A stretch of DNA of 64,000 nucleotides from assembly GCA_024460105.1 (NCBI GenBank), contig JANFXS010000004.1, positions 124,001 to 188,000 on the forward strand, written 5' to 3'. Position 1 is the stretch's first letter, and each line of letters opens with the position of its first letter. Positions 15,568-24,921 of the stretch are shown here, one piece after another. The stretch is from Anaerotignum faecicola. Its GTDB lineage: Bacteria; Bacillota; Clostridia; Lachnospirales; Anaerotignaceae. The notes under the pieces were generated by a model, which saw only the letters and a list, made by a program, of their open reading frames with translations, had not been told where the DNA came from and did not search any database. The position numbers were made by a program, and so were the translations under genes.

Positions 15568-17312
15568 AAATAATAGTGGGCAAAGGCAGCTGCGGCATTG
15601 CCGCCGGGGCGAATAAGGTTTCTGAATCCGCCGAAAAATATATAAAGGAAAAAGGCCTTGACATACCCGTAACCGTTACGGGATGCATTGGCATGTGCTA
15701 CCTTGAACCGATTATCGACGTTGTGCGCGATGACGGCACAAAAACCACATATGTTAAGGTAAACGCCGAAAGCGTAAAGGAAATTATAGACAGCGAGCTT
15801 AAAGGCGAAACAAACAAGGATTATGCCATAAGCGAAGAGGACGGCGGGATACTTAAAAAACAGACAAGGATCGCCCTCAGGAACTGCGGCATAATAGACC
15901 CTGAAAATATTGACGAATACATGTTAAAGGGCGGCTATAAGTCCATTGAAAAATGCGTCGGGGAAATGACTCGGGACGACGTTATAAACGAAATAAAGGT
16001 TTCGGGCCTTGCGGGCCGCGGCGGTGCGGGCTTTCCCACATGGTTTAAATGGAACGCCGCAAAAAATGCAAAAGGCGATAAAAAATATACGATCTGCAAC
16101 GCCGACGAGGGCGACCCGGGCGCATTTATGGACAGGGCCGTTATCGAAGGCGATCCGCATACGCTTATTGAGGGCATGCTTATAGGCGCATACGCCATGG
16201 GCAGCGACGAAGGCGTTGTGTATGTCCGCGCCGAATACCCCCTTGCCATAACAAGGCTTAATAACGCCATTGAAGAGGCGCGGGAAAAAGGTTTCCTCGG
16301 CAAAAATATATTCGGAAGCAATTTCAGTTTCGATCTCCGCATAAAAGCGGGGGCTGGGGCTTTCGTATGCGGCGAGGAAACGGCCCTTATAGCTTCCCTT
16401 GAAGGCGAAAGGGGCATGCCGCGGTTAAAACCGCCTTTCCCTGCCGAAAAAGGTTTCTGGCAGAAGCCTTCAAACATAAATAACGTGGAAACATACGCAA
16501 ACGTGCCATGGATAATTGCCAACGGCGGGAAGGCCTTTTCGGCTATGGGCACGGAAAACAGCAAAGGCACGAAAGTTTTCGCCCTTACGGGAAAAATCAA
16601 AAAAGGCGGCCTTGTCGAAATACCTATGGGCGCAAAAATTAAGGACGTTATATACGGCGTGGGCGGCGGCATTAAAAACGATAAAGCTTTTAAAGCCGTA
16701 CAAATGGGCGGCCCAAGCGGCGGCTGCGTTCCCGCCGAGCTTATTGAAACGGTAATCGACTACCGCTCGCTTGCGGCTACGGGCGCAATCATGGGAAGCG
16801 GCGGCATGGTAGTTATGGACGAAACCACATGCATGGTTGACATGGCAAGGTTTTTCCTTGACTTTACATGTAAGGAAAGCTGCGGCAAATGCGTTCCGTG
16901 CAGGCTGGGCACAAAACGCATGCTTGAAATACTTACGAGGATTACTGAAGGCAAGGGAAAGGACGGCGATATAGAACTGCTCGAAAACCTTGCGAACCAG
17001 ATTAAGGCGTCGTCGCTGTGCGGCCTCGGCCAGACTGCCCCCAACCCCGTTTTAACAACTCTCAGGTATTTCAGGAACGAATACGAGGACCATATTTATA
17101 ATAAAAAATGTACGGCGCATCAGTGCAAAAGCCTTGTTAAATATGAGATTGATAAGGATAAATGCATCGGCTGTACAATGTGCGCAAGAAACTGCCCTGT
17201 AAACGCCATAAGCGGCAAGGTTAAGGAAACTCACGAAATAAATCAGGATATATGCATAAAATGCGGCAAATGCGAAACAAGCTGCAAATTCGGGGCAGTT
17301 AAAATAGATTGA
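15564..17312 (+). CDS. NuoF-like FMN/NADH-binding iron-sulfur flavoprotein
   Basis: This 582-residue subunit is built like HydB/HndC/NuoF. It has an N-terminal thioredoxin-like segment (TGCIGMC, residues about 38-44), the FMN and NAD(P)H domain (GRGGAGFPTWFKW, NADEGDPGAFMDR, GAGAFVCGEETALI), the cluster motif ESCGKCVPCRLGT with a later Cys, and a C-terminal two-cluster ferredoxin (CIGCTMCARNCP, CIKCGKC). Known relatives oxidise or reduce NAD(P)H, some with flavin-based electron bifurcation to ferredoxin. It is translationally coupled to the NuoE-like gene and 16 bases upstream of the large subunit. Confidence 0.9.
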   Translation: MKIIVGKGSCGIAAGANKVSESAEKYIKEKGLDIPVTVTGCIGMCYLEPIIDVVRDDGTKTTYVKVNAESVKEIIDSELKGETNKDYAISEEDGGILKKQTRIALRNCGIIDPENIDEYMLKGGYKSIEKCVGEMTRDDVINEIKVSGLAGRGGAGFPTWFKWNAAKNAKGDKKYTICNADEGDPGAFMDRAVIEGDPHTLIEGMLIGAYAMGSDEGVVYVRAEYPLAITRLNNAIEEAREKGFLGKNIFGSNFSFDLRIKAGAGAFVCGEETALIASLEGERGMPRLKPPFPAEKGFWQKPSNINNVETYANVPWIIANGGKAFSAMGTENSKGTKVFALTGKIKKGGLVEIPMGAKIKDVIYGVGGGIKNDKAFKAVQMGGPSGGCVPAELIETVIDYRSLAATGAIMGSGGMVVMDETTCMVDMARFFLDFTCKESCGKCVPCRLGTKRMLEILTRITEGKGKDGDIELLENLANQIKASSLCGLGQTAPNPVLTTLRYFRNEYEDHIYNKKCTAHQCKSLVKYEIDKDKCIGCTMCARNCPVNAISGKVKETHEINQDICIKCGKCETSCKFGAVKID

Positions 17313-17328
17313 AAGGGAGGGATTTAAA

Positions 17329-20300
17329 TTGTCTAAATTAAGGCTTAACATAAACGGAAAAGAAGTTACGGGCTTTGCAGGCCAGACCATATTGGAAGCG
17401 GCCCGGGAAAACGGCATTGACATACCTACCCTTTGCCATGACGAAAGGGTTGCCGTATACGGCGCATGCGGGCTGTGCGTTGTGGAGCAGGAAGGGAACC
17501 CGAAGCTTTTGCGCGCCTGCGCAACGGCCATAAGCGACAATATGGTTATAAATACAAATACGGAAAAGGTAAAGGAAAGCAGGAGGACGTCGCTTGAACT
17601 GATACTGAGCGACCATACGGGCGACTGCCGCCCGCCGTGCGCCCTGAACTGTCCGGCGGGAACGGACTGCCAGGGATATGTGGGCATGGTTGCAAACGGC
17701 GAATATAAAGAAGCCGTTAAAATAGTGAAGGAGGTTTTCCCGTTCCCAAGCTCAATCGGCCGCGTGTGCCCGCACCCGTGCGAAACGGCATGCCGCCGCC
17801 AAATGGTTGAGGAACCTGTTTCAATAGCTTTTATAAAAAGCTTCATAGGCGACAAGGATCTTGCAAGCGGTTCGCCTTATATGCCGCCTGTGGGAGAGCC
17901 TACGGGCCGCACCGTAGCCGTTATAGGCGGCGGGCCGGCGGGGCTTACGGCGGCTTACCAGCTTAGGAGAAAGGGCCATGACGTTACCGTTTTCGACGCA
18001 ATGCCGAAAATGGGCGGTATGCTCCGCTACGGTATACCGGAATACCGCCTTCCAAAGGAAGTGCTTCAAAAGGAAATAGACCTTATTGCCTTAATGGGCG
18101 TTAAAATGCTCAACAACATCAAAATCGGCAAGGATCTTTCCTTTGACAGCATAAGGGAAACGTACGATTCGGTACTTATAGCCGTAGGCGCATGGACAAG
18201 CATGAAAATGGGCGTTAAGGGCGAGGACAACATAAATGTCCACGGCGGCATAGACTTTTTGAGGAAAGCCGCTTTAAATGAAGAAATAATCGTCGGAAAC
18301 GACGTTGCGATAGTAGGCGGCGGCAACACGGCCATGGACGCATGCCGCACGGCCGTGCGCCTGGGTGCGAAAAACGTATACTGCGTATACAGAAGGACAA
18401 GGGCGGAAATGCCCGCCGAGGATATAGAAATAAAAGAGGCCGAGGAAGAGGGCGTCGTATTTAAGTACCTTACAAACCCTATTGAGATTGCGGCTAATGA
18501 CGACGGAAGCATCAAGCATGTGCTTTTGCAGAAAATGGAGCTTGGCGAGCCTGATGAAAGCGGCAGGAGGAGCCCGGTTCCCGTGGAAGGCGCAACAGAA
18601 GAACTTAAGGTAAGCGCGGTTATAATGGCGTTGGGCCAGAAACTGGATCCTTACGGCCTCGACGGCGTGGAGCTTACGAAAAAAGGGACTGTTTCGGCTG
18701 ACGAAACAACTTTCAGGACAAACCTTGAGGGCGTTTTTGCGGTGGGCGACGCCACAAACAAAGGCGCGGGCATAGCCATTGCGGCCATAGGCGAAGCCGA
18801 AAAAGCCGCGAAAGTTATTGACGCATATCTTAACGGCGTTGAAATATCATATAAAAAACCATACCTTGTGGAAAGGCACGATCTCACTGCCGAGGACTTT
18901 GCCGACAGGCCTAAAATGCCCCGCACATGCATGGGCCATCTTCCGGCCGAGGCAAGGAAAGATAATTTCAATGAAGTTAATTACGGTTTTACCGAAGAAC
19001 AGGCTGTTAACGAAGCAAAAAGGTGCCTTGAATGCGGCTGCCACGATTATTTTGAGTGCAAGCTTATAAAGCGTGCAAACGAAATGGACGTAAAGCCCGA
19101 AAAATATGAAGGCGAAAACCATAACAGGACGGTTGACAACAGCCATCCGTTTATAGACAGGAACCCTGACAAATGTATCCTTTGCGGCCTTTGCGTGAGG
19201 GTGTGCGATGAAGTTATGGGACGCACGGCCCTCGGCCTTGTGGATAGGGGCTTTGATTCCATAGTTAAGCCGGCGCTTGACATGCCGCTTAAAGAAACGG
19301 ACTGCATAAGCTGCGGCCAGTGTATAAATCTCTGCCCGACGGGCGCTTTGGGCGAAAAGCTTACAGCGGCAAAACGCGTTCCGCTTAAAGAGGAAAGTAC
19401 GGAAACCACATGCGCTTTCTGCTCCGTAGGATGTAAAACCTCATTAAAAACAACGGGCGGCTCAATCGTTAAAAGCAGGCCTGACGATGCAAACGGCGGC
19501 ACATTGTGCGTGCGCGGGCGTTTCGGCTTTGAAACGCTTACGGGCGACAGGATTACAAAGCCTATGGTGCGCAAAAACGGCGTGTTGACGGAGGTATGCT
19601 TTAAAGAGGCGGCTATGTTTGCGGCCAAAAAGCTCCAAAGCACGGTTATCAGGGGCGGCAAGGCGGCCGCCGCCGTCGGAGATAAACTTACAAACGAAGA
19701 GATTTATTTAATAGATAAGTATTCAAGGGAAGCTTTAGGCAGGCCTGCCGTAAGTTTTTCGTCTGATGAAAGCGGTTTGAAGGAAGTCCTCGGCGTTGAC
19801 GGAGGGCTCAATAAAATAGAAGAACTCGTTTCAACGGATCTTATCGTCCTTGTGGCAACGGATCTCATGAAAGGGCATGCGTCACTCGGCGTTAAAATAA
19901 TCGAGGCTAAAAAGCGCGGCGCAAAAATAGCCGTTATAACAAACGACTGCGACACAACGGAATGTACCGATTGGGCGGACATATGCCTTGAAACGGACAA
20001 CAGCCTTGCTGTGCTTAAAGCCGTTATTAAGGCCGAAACGGCGCTTGGCGCAAAAGCCGACGAAGAACTTTTGAAATCTGTTGAAAATGCAGAAGTTACC
20101 GATGAAATAAAGGCCTTTGCGCAAATGTTTAAGGACGCCAAAAAAGCAATGGTTGTGTTTGAACAGTATAAGCTTACAAAGGATGCGGCTGTCGCCGTAG
20201 CCGATATGGCCGTGCTTGGCGGCCATGCATACGGCGCAAGGAACGGAATAATACAGGTTAAACGCAATGTGAATTCTCAGGGGCTTGGCATGCTCGGCAT

Positions 20301-20763
20301 CGGAAAGGCCGACGTATTGTCATTAAACGCAATGATTATATTCGGCGAGGATGTAAAAGAAGATCTAAGCGGCCTTGATTTCCTTGCTGTGTGCGACACT
20401 TATCTTACGGAAACGGCGAAAAAGGCCGACATTGTGATTCCTCTCGTTTCCCTTGCGGAGTCGGACGGCACAACCGTAAGCTGCGACGGCGCTGTAAACA
20501 GCGTGCATGCCGCTATACCGCCTCTTTCAAAAAGCAATATAGAAATTATAAAAGATATTGCCAACGTAATGGGTGAGAATTTTGAATATGCAGACCATAA
20601 AGAAGCGTTGAGGGAAATGGAAAGAAACGGGGCGCTTAATAAAGGGACCGTCGGCATATCCCTTAAAGCTGTAAAAGACGGTGCGCTTCTTCGGGAAACG
20701 GCAAATACAAACGCCGCCGCAAATGTATTTAATTCATTCCTGAAAAGGGAAGGAATACTGTAA
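17329..20763 (+). CDS. NuoG-like large subunit with inserted GltD/NfnB-type flavin domain
   Basis: The 1144-residue protein reads, in order: a [2Fe-2S] domain (residues 1-80, CHDERVAVYGACGLC); a GltD/NfnB-like FAD and NAD(P)H module (about 95-530, CPAGTDC, CPHPCETAC, GGGPAGLTAAYQLRRKG, and VGGGNTAMDACRTA); two [4Fe-4S] motifs (CILCGLC, CISCGQCINLCP, about 615-670); and a molybdopterin-oxidoreductase-like domain beginning CAFCSVGC. No Cys or Sec active-site motif of formate dehydrogenase and no H-cluster motif is apparent, so the last domain may be structural, as in NuoG. It probably joins the two upstream subunits in a soluble NAD(P)H-ferredoxin redox complex. The TTG start follows AAGGGAGG. 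Confidence 0.82.
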   Translation: MSKLRLNINGKEVTGFAGQTILEAARENGIDIPTLCHDERVAVYGACGLCVVEQEGNPKLLRACATAISDNMVINTNTEKVKESRRTSLELILSDHTGDCRPPCALNCPAGTDCQGYVGMVANGEYKEAVKIVKEVFPFPSSIGRVCPHPCETACRRQMVEEPVSIAFIKSFIGDKDLASGSPYMPPVGEPTGRTVAVIGGGPAGLTAAYQLRRKGHDVTVFDAMPKMGGMLRYGIPEYRLPKEVLQKEIDLIALMGVKMLNNIKIGKDLSFDSIRETYDSVLIAVGAWTSMKMGVKGEDNINVHGGIDFLRKAALNEEIIVGNDVAIVGGGNTAMDACRTAVRLGAKNVYCVYRRTRAEMPAEDIEIKEAEEEGVVFKYLTNPIEIAANDDGSIKHVLLQKMELGEPDESGRRSPVPVEGATEELKVSAVIMALGQKLDPYGLDGVELTKKGTVSADETTFRTNLEGVFAVGDATNKGAGIAIAAIGEAEKAAKVIDAYLNGVEISYKKPYLVERHDLTAEDFADRPKMPRTCMGHLPAEARKDNFNEVNYGFTEEQAVNEAKRCLECGCHDYFECKLIKRANEMDVKPEKYEGENHNRTVDNSHPFIDRNPDKCILCGLCVRVCDEVMGRTALGLVDRGFDSIVKPALDMPLKETDCISCGQCINLCPTGALGEKLTAAKRVPLKEESTETTCAFCSVGCKTSLKTTGGSIVKSRPDDANGGTLCVRGRFGFETLTGDRITKPMVRKNGVLTEVCFKEAAMFAAKKLQSTVIRGGKAAAAVGDKLTNEEIYLIDKYSREALGRPAVSFSSDESGLKEVLGVDGGLNKIEELVSTDLIVLVATDLMKGHASLGVKIIEAKKRGAKIAVITNDCDTTECTDWADICLETDNSLAVLKAVIKAETALGAKADEELLKSVENAEVTDEIKAFAQMFKDAKKAMVVFEQYKLTKDAAVAVADMAVLGGHAYGARNGIIQVKRNVNSQGLGMLGIGKADVLSLNAMIIFGEDVKEDLSGLDFLAVCDTYLTETAKKADIVIPLVSLAESDGTTVSCDGAVNSVHAAIPPLSKSNIEIIKDIANVMGENFEYADHKEALREMERNGALNKGTVGISLKAVKDGALLRETANTNAAANVFNSFLKREGIL

Positions 20764-21014
20764 GCTGAAGTATGCAAAAAACAAATTTTGTCCGTTAAGG
20801 GCGGTTAATGGTTAAAGTTTTGCATAACCGCCGGCGGGCAAAAACAACGCTAAACAAAACGCGGGTTAACCTGACGGGTTAAAAGACGGAATTTAAGTTT
20901 TTTTGTTCCCGTTCGTCGTGTTAAGGCAGTTTGAATAACGGACGAAAGTTTTGCTGAAGGCGCAGGATTTAAAACGCGGCGCGGCAGTATCGGGCAATGC
21001 GCGTTAAAATGAAG

Positions 21015-21058
21015 GAAGCCGATATTTTCAATATTCTGAAAATATCGGCTTCTTTTTG
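21015..21058 (+). terminator. Strong rho-independent terminator
   Basis: GAAGCCGATATTTTCA (21015-21030) pairs perfectly with 21037-21052 and is followed by TTTTTG. It would end transcription from the NuoE-F-G-like operon, though it lies 250 bases past the last stop codon. Confidence 0.8.
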
Positions 21059-21240
21059 TTTTGAATGGATTTAATAAAGCGGAACAGTATTTTATAACTG
21101 CTGAATGAAGATATAAAATAGTGATTTTAAATATGCATAAGTAAATTCCGTTCCATAGGATTTGCGGATCATATGCGCCGCATACAAGGAATCTAAGCCT
21201 GCCGAATTTGCGTATGAAACATAGTCTGAGATTTTTTATA

Positions 21241-21286
21241 GGCGGACGGCATGCACAGAAAATACGATTATGCACAGCCGTCCGCC
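21241..21286. repeat. Ten-base GC-rich inverted repeat with direct repeat in loop
   Basis: GGCGGACGGC (21241-21250) and GCCGTCCGCC (21277-21286) are exact inverse complements. The loop contains ATGCACAG twice (21251-21258 and 21270-21277). It follows the leftward chemoreceptor gene, but no T-run follows the stem on either strand, so it is not a classical terminator. Confidence 0.5.
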
Positions 21287-21371
21287 GGAATTTCCGTTTG
21301 GCGGATATTATGATCCGCGGCGTATAACGCGCGCCGGGCAAAATACGGTTTTGAGCAGGAACATATACGGT

Positions 21372-23186
21372 TTAATATTTGGAATTAGAGTATGAATAAA
21401 GTTCGCAGTCCGCGTTTCCCATACTTCCGGCCTCGGGAATTTCATGAACGCTTTCCATGCCGTTTAAAGCGTCGGCTACGGCAAAACAATCGGAGCGGAG
21501 CGTGAACTTTTCGACAAGGCGTTTAAGCATATCGGCCTGATCCGAAAGCTCCCGGCTAGCCGCCGCACTTTCCTCTGACGTAGCGGAATTTGTCTGTACG
21601 ACTGAGGAAATTTGATCTATGCCGATAGTTATCTGCGAAATCGATTCGGCCTGTTCATCGGAAGCGGCGGAAATTTTTTGTATCAAGTCGATAATCATTT
21701 CGGATTTTTCAACGGTTTCGCTCAGGGATTTTGCTGTGGAGTCCGCAAGGCCCGATCCGTTATTGACGGCTTTAATCGAATTTTCAATTAAAGCGGCGGT
21801 ATTTTTGGAGGCCTCGGCGCTTTTGCTTGCGAGGTTGCGCACTTCGTCGGCAACAACGGCAAAGCCTTTTCCGGCGGCTCCTGCCCGCGCCGCTTCCACG
21901 GCGGCGTTTAACGCCAATATATTAGTTTGAAAAGCAATGTCTTCTATTGTTTTTATGATTTTGTTTATTTCGTTTGAACTTGCCGTAATGTCTTTCATCG
22001 CTTCAACAAGATCGGACATTTTTTCATTGCAGCTTTCCATTTCGTTTCCTACTTCATGTATGGTAATATTTGCAGATTTGGCGTTTTCGGCATTTTTTCC
22101 GATCTGGGCGGAAATACTGTTTATGGTTGCGGCCAGCTCTTCTACGGAACTTGCCTGTTCCGTTGCTCCTTGGCTGAGATCCTGCGCTCCGGCCGAAACC
22201 TGATCGCTGTTTCGGTTTACAAGATCCGCGCTTTGGCTTATCTGGGAAAGGGTGGCATTTAAGTTTTCCAGTATATTGTCTATGGAATTGAGAAGGGGCG
22301 CAAAGTCGCCTATGTAGTTTTCGGGGTGATCGCTTTTTATGTCGAAATTGCCTTTAGCCATTTCGCTTAAAAGGCGGTTTTCATCATAAATAATATTTTT
22401 AAGGCCGTCCACGATTATTTGTGTGGAAGCGGCAAGTTCGCCTATTTCATCTTTTGAAGCAAAGGATGGTATGGGGGAGCTTAAATCGCCTTTTGCAAGC
22501 ATAGCTATACGTTCGCTGCATTTTTTTATCGGTCCGCTTATACTGCGCACAAGATATACCGTTGAAAGCACAGCCGCGGCTATTGAGACCGCCATAAGCA
22601 GTACGGTGCCCGCTGTCGCTATAACTGCGAGGCGTGCAAGGTCGTCGTGAACTTTATTCCCGAGTTCCTGTTTGTTGTCCATAAGGCCTACAAGGCCGGA
22701 ATACATTTCATCATAAAGAGGGTTAAGCTCCGTTACGATTTTCTGCTGTGCCTTTAAGATGCCGCTGCCGTTTTGCGTAGCGGCAAGGTCAATCAGTTCC
22801 TGCGCTTTTGCAAAGTATTCGTTCCAATTTGATTTTGAACTTTCAAAAAGCTCCGAAGCTTCTCCGGGCGTTATGGTTTGACCGATAGTGTCGAAATATT
22901 GCTCAACCTCGGCGCAATCCTCTTCAAAAGCCGTCGTAGCCTCAAGACGCAACGCCGGAGTGCTGAGATTTATGGCGTTTTTAACGTTTGCGTTTATAAC
23001 GCCGAGGTTTGCGATTATAAGGCCTAAATCGCCTTGGGCAAAACCATAGCGCGACATTGCGTCGGAATATTTGGTATTAATGTTATGTATGGAAAAAACA
23101 TTTGCGGCGCCGGATATGACGGATAGGATACATACGACGACAAAAAGCGAGGCGATCTTTTTGCCGATTTTGAAATTCTTTAACAT
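21372..23186 (-). CDS. Methyl-accepting chemotaxis protein
   Basis: The 604-residue receptor has a first membrane helix (about 13-35), a roughly 150-residue extracellular four-helix-type sensor domain, a second membrane helix (about 187-212), a HAMP domain, and a cytoplasmic signalling coiled coil with the conserved tip ([19 protein letters not shown], then [13 protein letters not shown]). It would feed CheA, which is not encoded in the window. The sensor domain lacks a recognisable Cache fold, so the ligand is unknown. An AAGGGGG site precedes the ATG and a sigma-A promoter lies at 23236-23263. It is monocistronic and divergent from the fla/che cluster. Confidence 0.95.
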   Translation of the reverse strand: MLKNFKIGKKIASLFVVVCILSVISGAANVFSIHNINTKYSDAMSRYGFAQGDLGLIIANLGVINANVKNAINLSTPALRLEATTAFEEDCAEVEQYFDTIGQTITPGEASELFESSKSNWNEYFAKAQELIDLAATQNGSGILKAQQKIVTELNPLYDEMYSGLVGLMDNKQELGNKVHDDLARLAVIATAGTVLLMAVSIAAAVLSTVYLVRSISGPIKKCSERIAMLAKGDLSSPIPSFASKDEIGELAASTQIIVDGLKNIIYDENRLLSEMAKGNFDIKSDHPENYIGDFAPLLNSIDNILENLNATLSQISQSADLVNRNSDQVSAGAQDLSQGATEQASSVEELAATINSISAQIGKNAENAKSANITIHEVGNEMESCNEKMSDLVEAMKDITASSNEINKIIKTIEDIAFQTNILALNAAVEAARAGAAGKGFAVVADEVRNLASKSAEASKNTAALIENSIKAVNNGSGLADSTAKSLSETVEKSEMIIDLIQKISAASDEQAESISQITIGIDQISSVVQTNSATSEESAAASRELSDQADMLKRLVEKFTLRSDCFAVADALNGMESVHEIPEAGSMGNADCELYSYSNSKY

Positions 23187-23235
23187 AATTGAGTCCCCCT
23201 TATGATGTTGGTGCTATTAATTTTAACGCACTATT

Positions 23236-23263
23236 ATTCTATCATACGAAAAGTTTTTTGCAA
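23236..23263 (-). promoter_or_regulatory. Sigma-A type promoter of the chemoreceptor gene
   Basis: On the minus strand TTGCAA (complement of 23258-23263) and TAGAAT (complement of 23236-23241) are 16 bases apart, about 50 bases from the start codon. I do not see a sigma-28 (TAAA-N15-GCCGATAA) match here. Confidence 0.55.
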
Positions 23264-23728
23264 AGGGGATAAAAAGGGCTTTGTATAAAAGATCAATAAA
23301 AGTTGTGTGGGCATGGGATTTTATATAAAATCGAAAACACATGATTTATAAGAATATGACAATTATTGATAATATATGTATAAATTTTTTGTAAAATTAT
23401 AAAGTTCGATATGCGAGCGAATGTTTGATATTATAAAATATGCTGTTTTAAGTGGTTTTGCGCGGTATACAAGGATCATTTTACGCAATATATATTCAAA
23501 TATGCGATTTAGTATCCTCCCCGTCATTTTGGAAATGTATGTAAAAGTGATGTAAAATGCATAAGATCTATAAAAAAATCATTAGTTTTTTATAAAAGAT
23601 ATAAATATTATCGGCATTATATTAGTCTGTAATATATAAAAAAGAAGCGATATATTGGGCATATGATTTAAAAAGTAACAAAATTACGGGTTGTAATAAA
23701 TAAAATTTTTGATAATGAATAAAATTTT

Positions 23729-23763
23729 AAAAGATCTTTTTATATATTTTGATCTTTAAAGAT
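23729..23763. promoter_or_regulatory. Two 12-bp palindromes upstream of the fla/che promoter
   Basis: AAAAGATCTTTT (23729-23740) and ATCTTTAAAGAT (23752-23763) are perfect palindromes with centres 23 bases apart, about two helical turns, and lie 80-115 bases upstream of the -35 element at 23843. They could bind a regulator of motility; in AT-rich DNA chance palindromes also occur. Confidence 0.3.
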
Positions 23764-23842
23764 TTGCTTTTTGCCTAAAAAAATGTTGAATTTTAAGGAG
23801 CTTAGTAATATACTTATATAAAAAATAAGTTTTTAAATATTA

Positions 23843-23871
23843 TTGTAAGGAATTGTTATGATTTGTATAAT
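23843..23871 (+). promoter_or_regulatory. Sigma-A promoter of the fla/che operon
   Basis: TTGTAA (23843-23848) and a perfect TATAAT (23866-23871) are separated by exactly 17 bases. The transcript would begin near 23878, leaving a 120-base leader with a ten-base dyad (GCCGTTTTAT at 23911-23920 and ATAAAACGGC at 23946-23955) before flgB. Confidence 0.65.
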
Positions 23872-24001
23872 TTTATGAGATTTCAATGTTGGCACGTTCG
23901 ATTTTCGGGCGCCGTTTTATTTTTCAAATATAATTAAATGCGCCGATAAAACGGCCGATATGGTTCCGTTATGTTTATAAAATTTAAAAGGGGTGTTTTT
24001 G

Positions 24002-24382
24002 TTGCGGTTTTTAAACAATAATTCATTATTCCTTTCTAAAAGGGTAATGGATTTTTTATGGGAAAAACAGGTTGTTGCGGCTAATAATATAGCGAATTCC
24101 GAAACTCCGGGGTACAAAGCGAAATACGTTACTTTTGAAGAGGAACTGAGAAGCCGCGTTAACGCCGCCGACCATAAAACGGGAACGGATATCAGGGAAG
24201 CTATCGGTTCGGCCCGGGCCGAAGTTAACTACACCAATGATGAAACAACACGCGCCGACGGAAACAACGTCAACGTGGATGTGGAAAGCATGGAAGTAGC
24301 TAAAACGGGAATACAGTACGAGTATATGATGAAGGCCTTTAACGATGATATAACAAGGCTCAGGACAGTAATAAAAGGCTGA
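24002..24382 (+). CDS. flgB: Flagellar basal-body rod protein FlgB
   Basis: The 126-residue protein has the N-terminal rod motif VVAANNIANSETPGYKA (about residues 25-41) and a C-terminal segment ending in a helical MMKAFNDDITRLR stretch, both needed for assembly in the proximal rod. I prefer the TTG at 24002, eight bases after AAGGGG; an upstream GTG at 23993 lies inside that site. It is the first gene of the fla/che operon, followed 28 bases later by flgC. Confidence 0.93.
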   Translation: MRFLNNNSLFLSKRVMDFLWEKQVVAANNIANSETPGYKAKYVTFEEELRSRVNAADHKTGTDIREAIGSARAEVNYTNDETTRADGNNVNVDVESMEVAKTGIQYEYMMKAFNDDITRLRTVIKG

Positions 24383-24410
24383 TTAATTTTACCATGGGGA
24401 GGGGAAAACA

Positions 24411-24854
24411 ATGGGCTTTTTAAACGCTCTTGATATCAGCGCATCAGGCATGACGGCACAAAGAATGCGCTTGGATATAGCGGCAGAAAATATTGCGAAT
24501 TCAAATACGACAAGGACAGAGGCCGGAGGGCCGTACAGGAGGAAAATGGTCGTTTTTGAGCCAATCGAAAAAACAAGCTTCAGGCAGGCGTTCCGTTCGG
24601 AAATTGCAAGACAAAGCGCTTCCGGCGGCGGCGTAAGGGTGGCGGAAATAGTGGAGGATGAACGCCCTTTTGAAATGCTGTACGATCCGGAACATCCGGA
24701 TGCCGATGAAAACGGATATGTGCAGATGCCTAATGTGGACATGCTCAAAGAAACCGTTGACAGTATGGCCGCAAGCCGTGCATACGACGCCAACCTGACG
24801 GTTTTCAACACTGTCAAAACATTGGCGGCTAAAGCTTTGGAGATTGGGAAATAG
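24411..24854 (+). CDS. flgC: Flagellar basal-body rod protein FlgC
   Basis: The 147-residue rod protein starts MGFLNALDISASGMTAQRMR and contains IAAENIANSNTTRTEAGGPYRRK, the FlgC signature, with the C-terminal assembly helix (DMLKETVDSMAASRAYDANL). It assembles with FlgB and FliE in the proximal rod outside the membrane after export by the flagellar type III system. Normal length; AGGGG precedes the ATG. Confidence 0.95.
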   Translation: MGFLNALDISASGMTAQRMRLDIAAENIANSNTTRTEAGGPYRRKMVVFEPIEKTSFRQAFRSEIARQSASGGGVRVAEIVEDERPFEMLYDPEHPDADENGYVQMPNVDMLKETVDSMAASRAYDANLTVFNTVKTLAAKALEIGK

Positions 24855-24921
24855 CGCTGTTTTCTGCTTTTTTATATGCGGAAAACAGTATGCATATTAT
24901 TTTTGAAAGGAGTTTTCAACT

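Larger units (their letters stand above)
20764..21371. other. Intergenic region between convergent genes
   Basis: No gene is seen. The region holds a strong terminator (21015-21058) and a GC-rich hairpin (21241-21286). A 163-codon leftward frame at 20850-21341 spans both stems and has no ribosome site; I do not accept it. Confidence 0.55.
23187..24001. other. Long AT-rich divergent control region of the chemoreceptor and fla/che operon
   Basis: This 815-base stretch has no gene. It contains promoters in both directions (23236-23263 leftward, 23843-23871 rightward), two 12-base palindromes (23729-23740, 23752-23763), an AATAAAATTTT direct repeat near 23697-23727, and a ten-base dyad in the flgB leader (23911-23955). 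I looked for a c-di-GMP (GEMM) riboswitch, common before clostridial flagellar operons, and saw none. Confidence 0.6.

Noticed and set aside
17329-20763. Formate dehydrogenase or [FeFe]-hydrogenase catalytic subunit
   Set aside because: No H-cluster Cys motifs and no catalytic Cys or Sec of formate dehydrogenase are seen; the GltD-type module and NuoG-like end fit better.
20850-21341. Leftward 163-codon open frame between convergent genes
   Set aside because: It runs through a strong terminator stem and a GC-rich hairpin, has no ribosome site, and the composition is not protein-like.
23889-23910. TTGGCAC resembling a sigma-54 -24 element before flgB
   Set aside because: The -12 GC is missing at the required ten-base spacing (TT is found), and a good sigma-A promoter lies just upstream.
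23187-24001. Possible c-di-GMP (GEMM) riboswitch upstream of the flagellar operon
   Set aside because: The conserved GEMM core and tetraloop-receptor sequences are not present.
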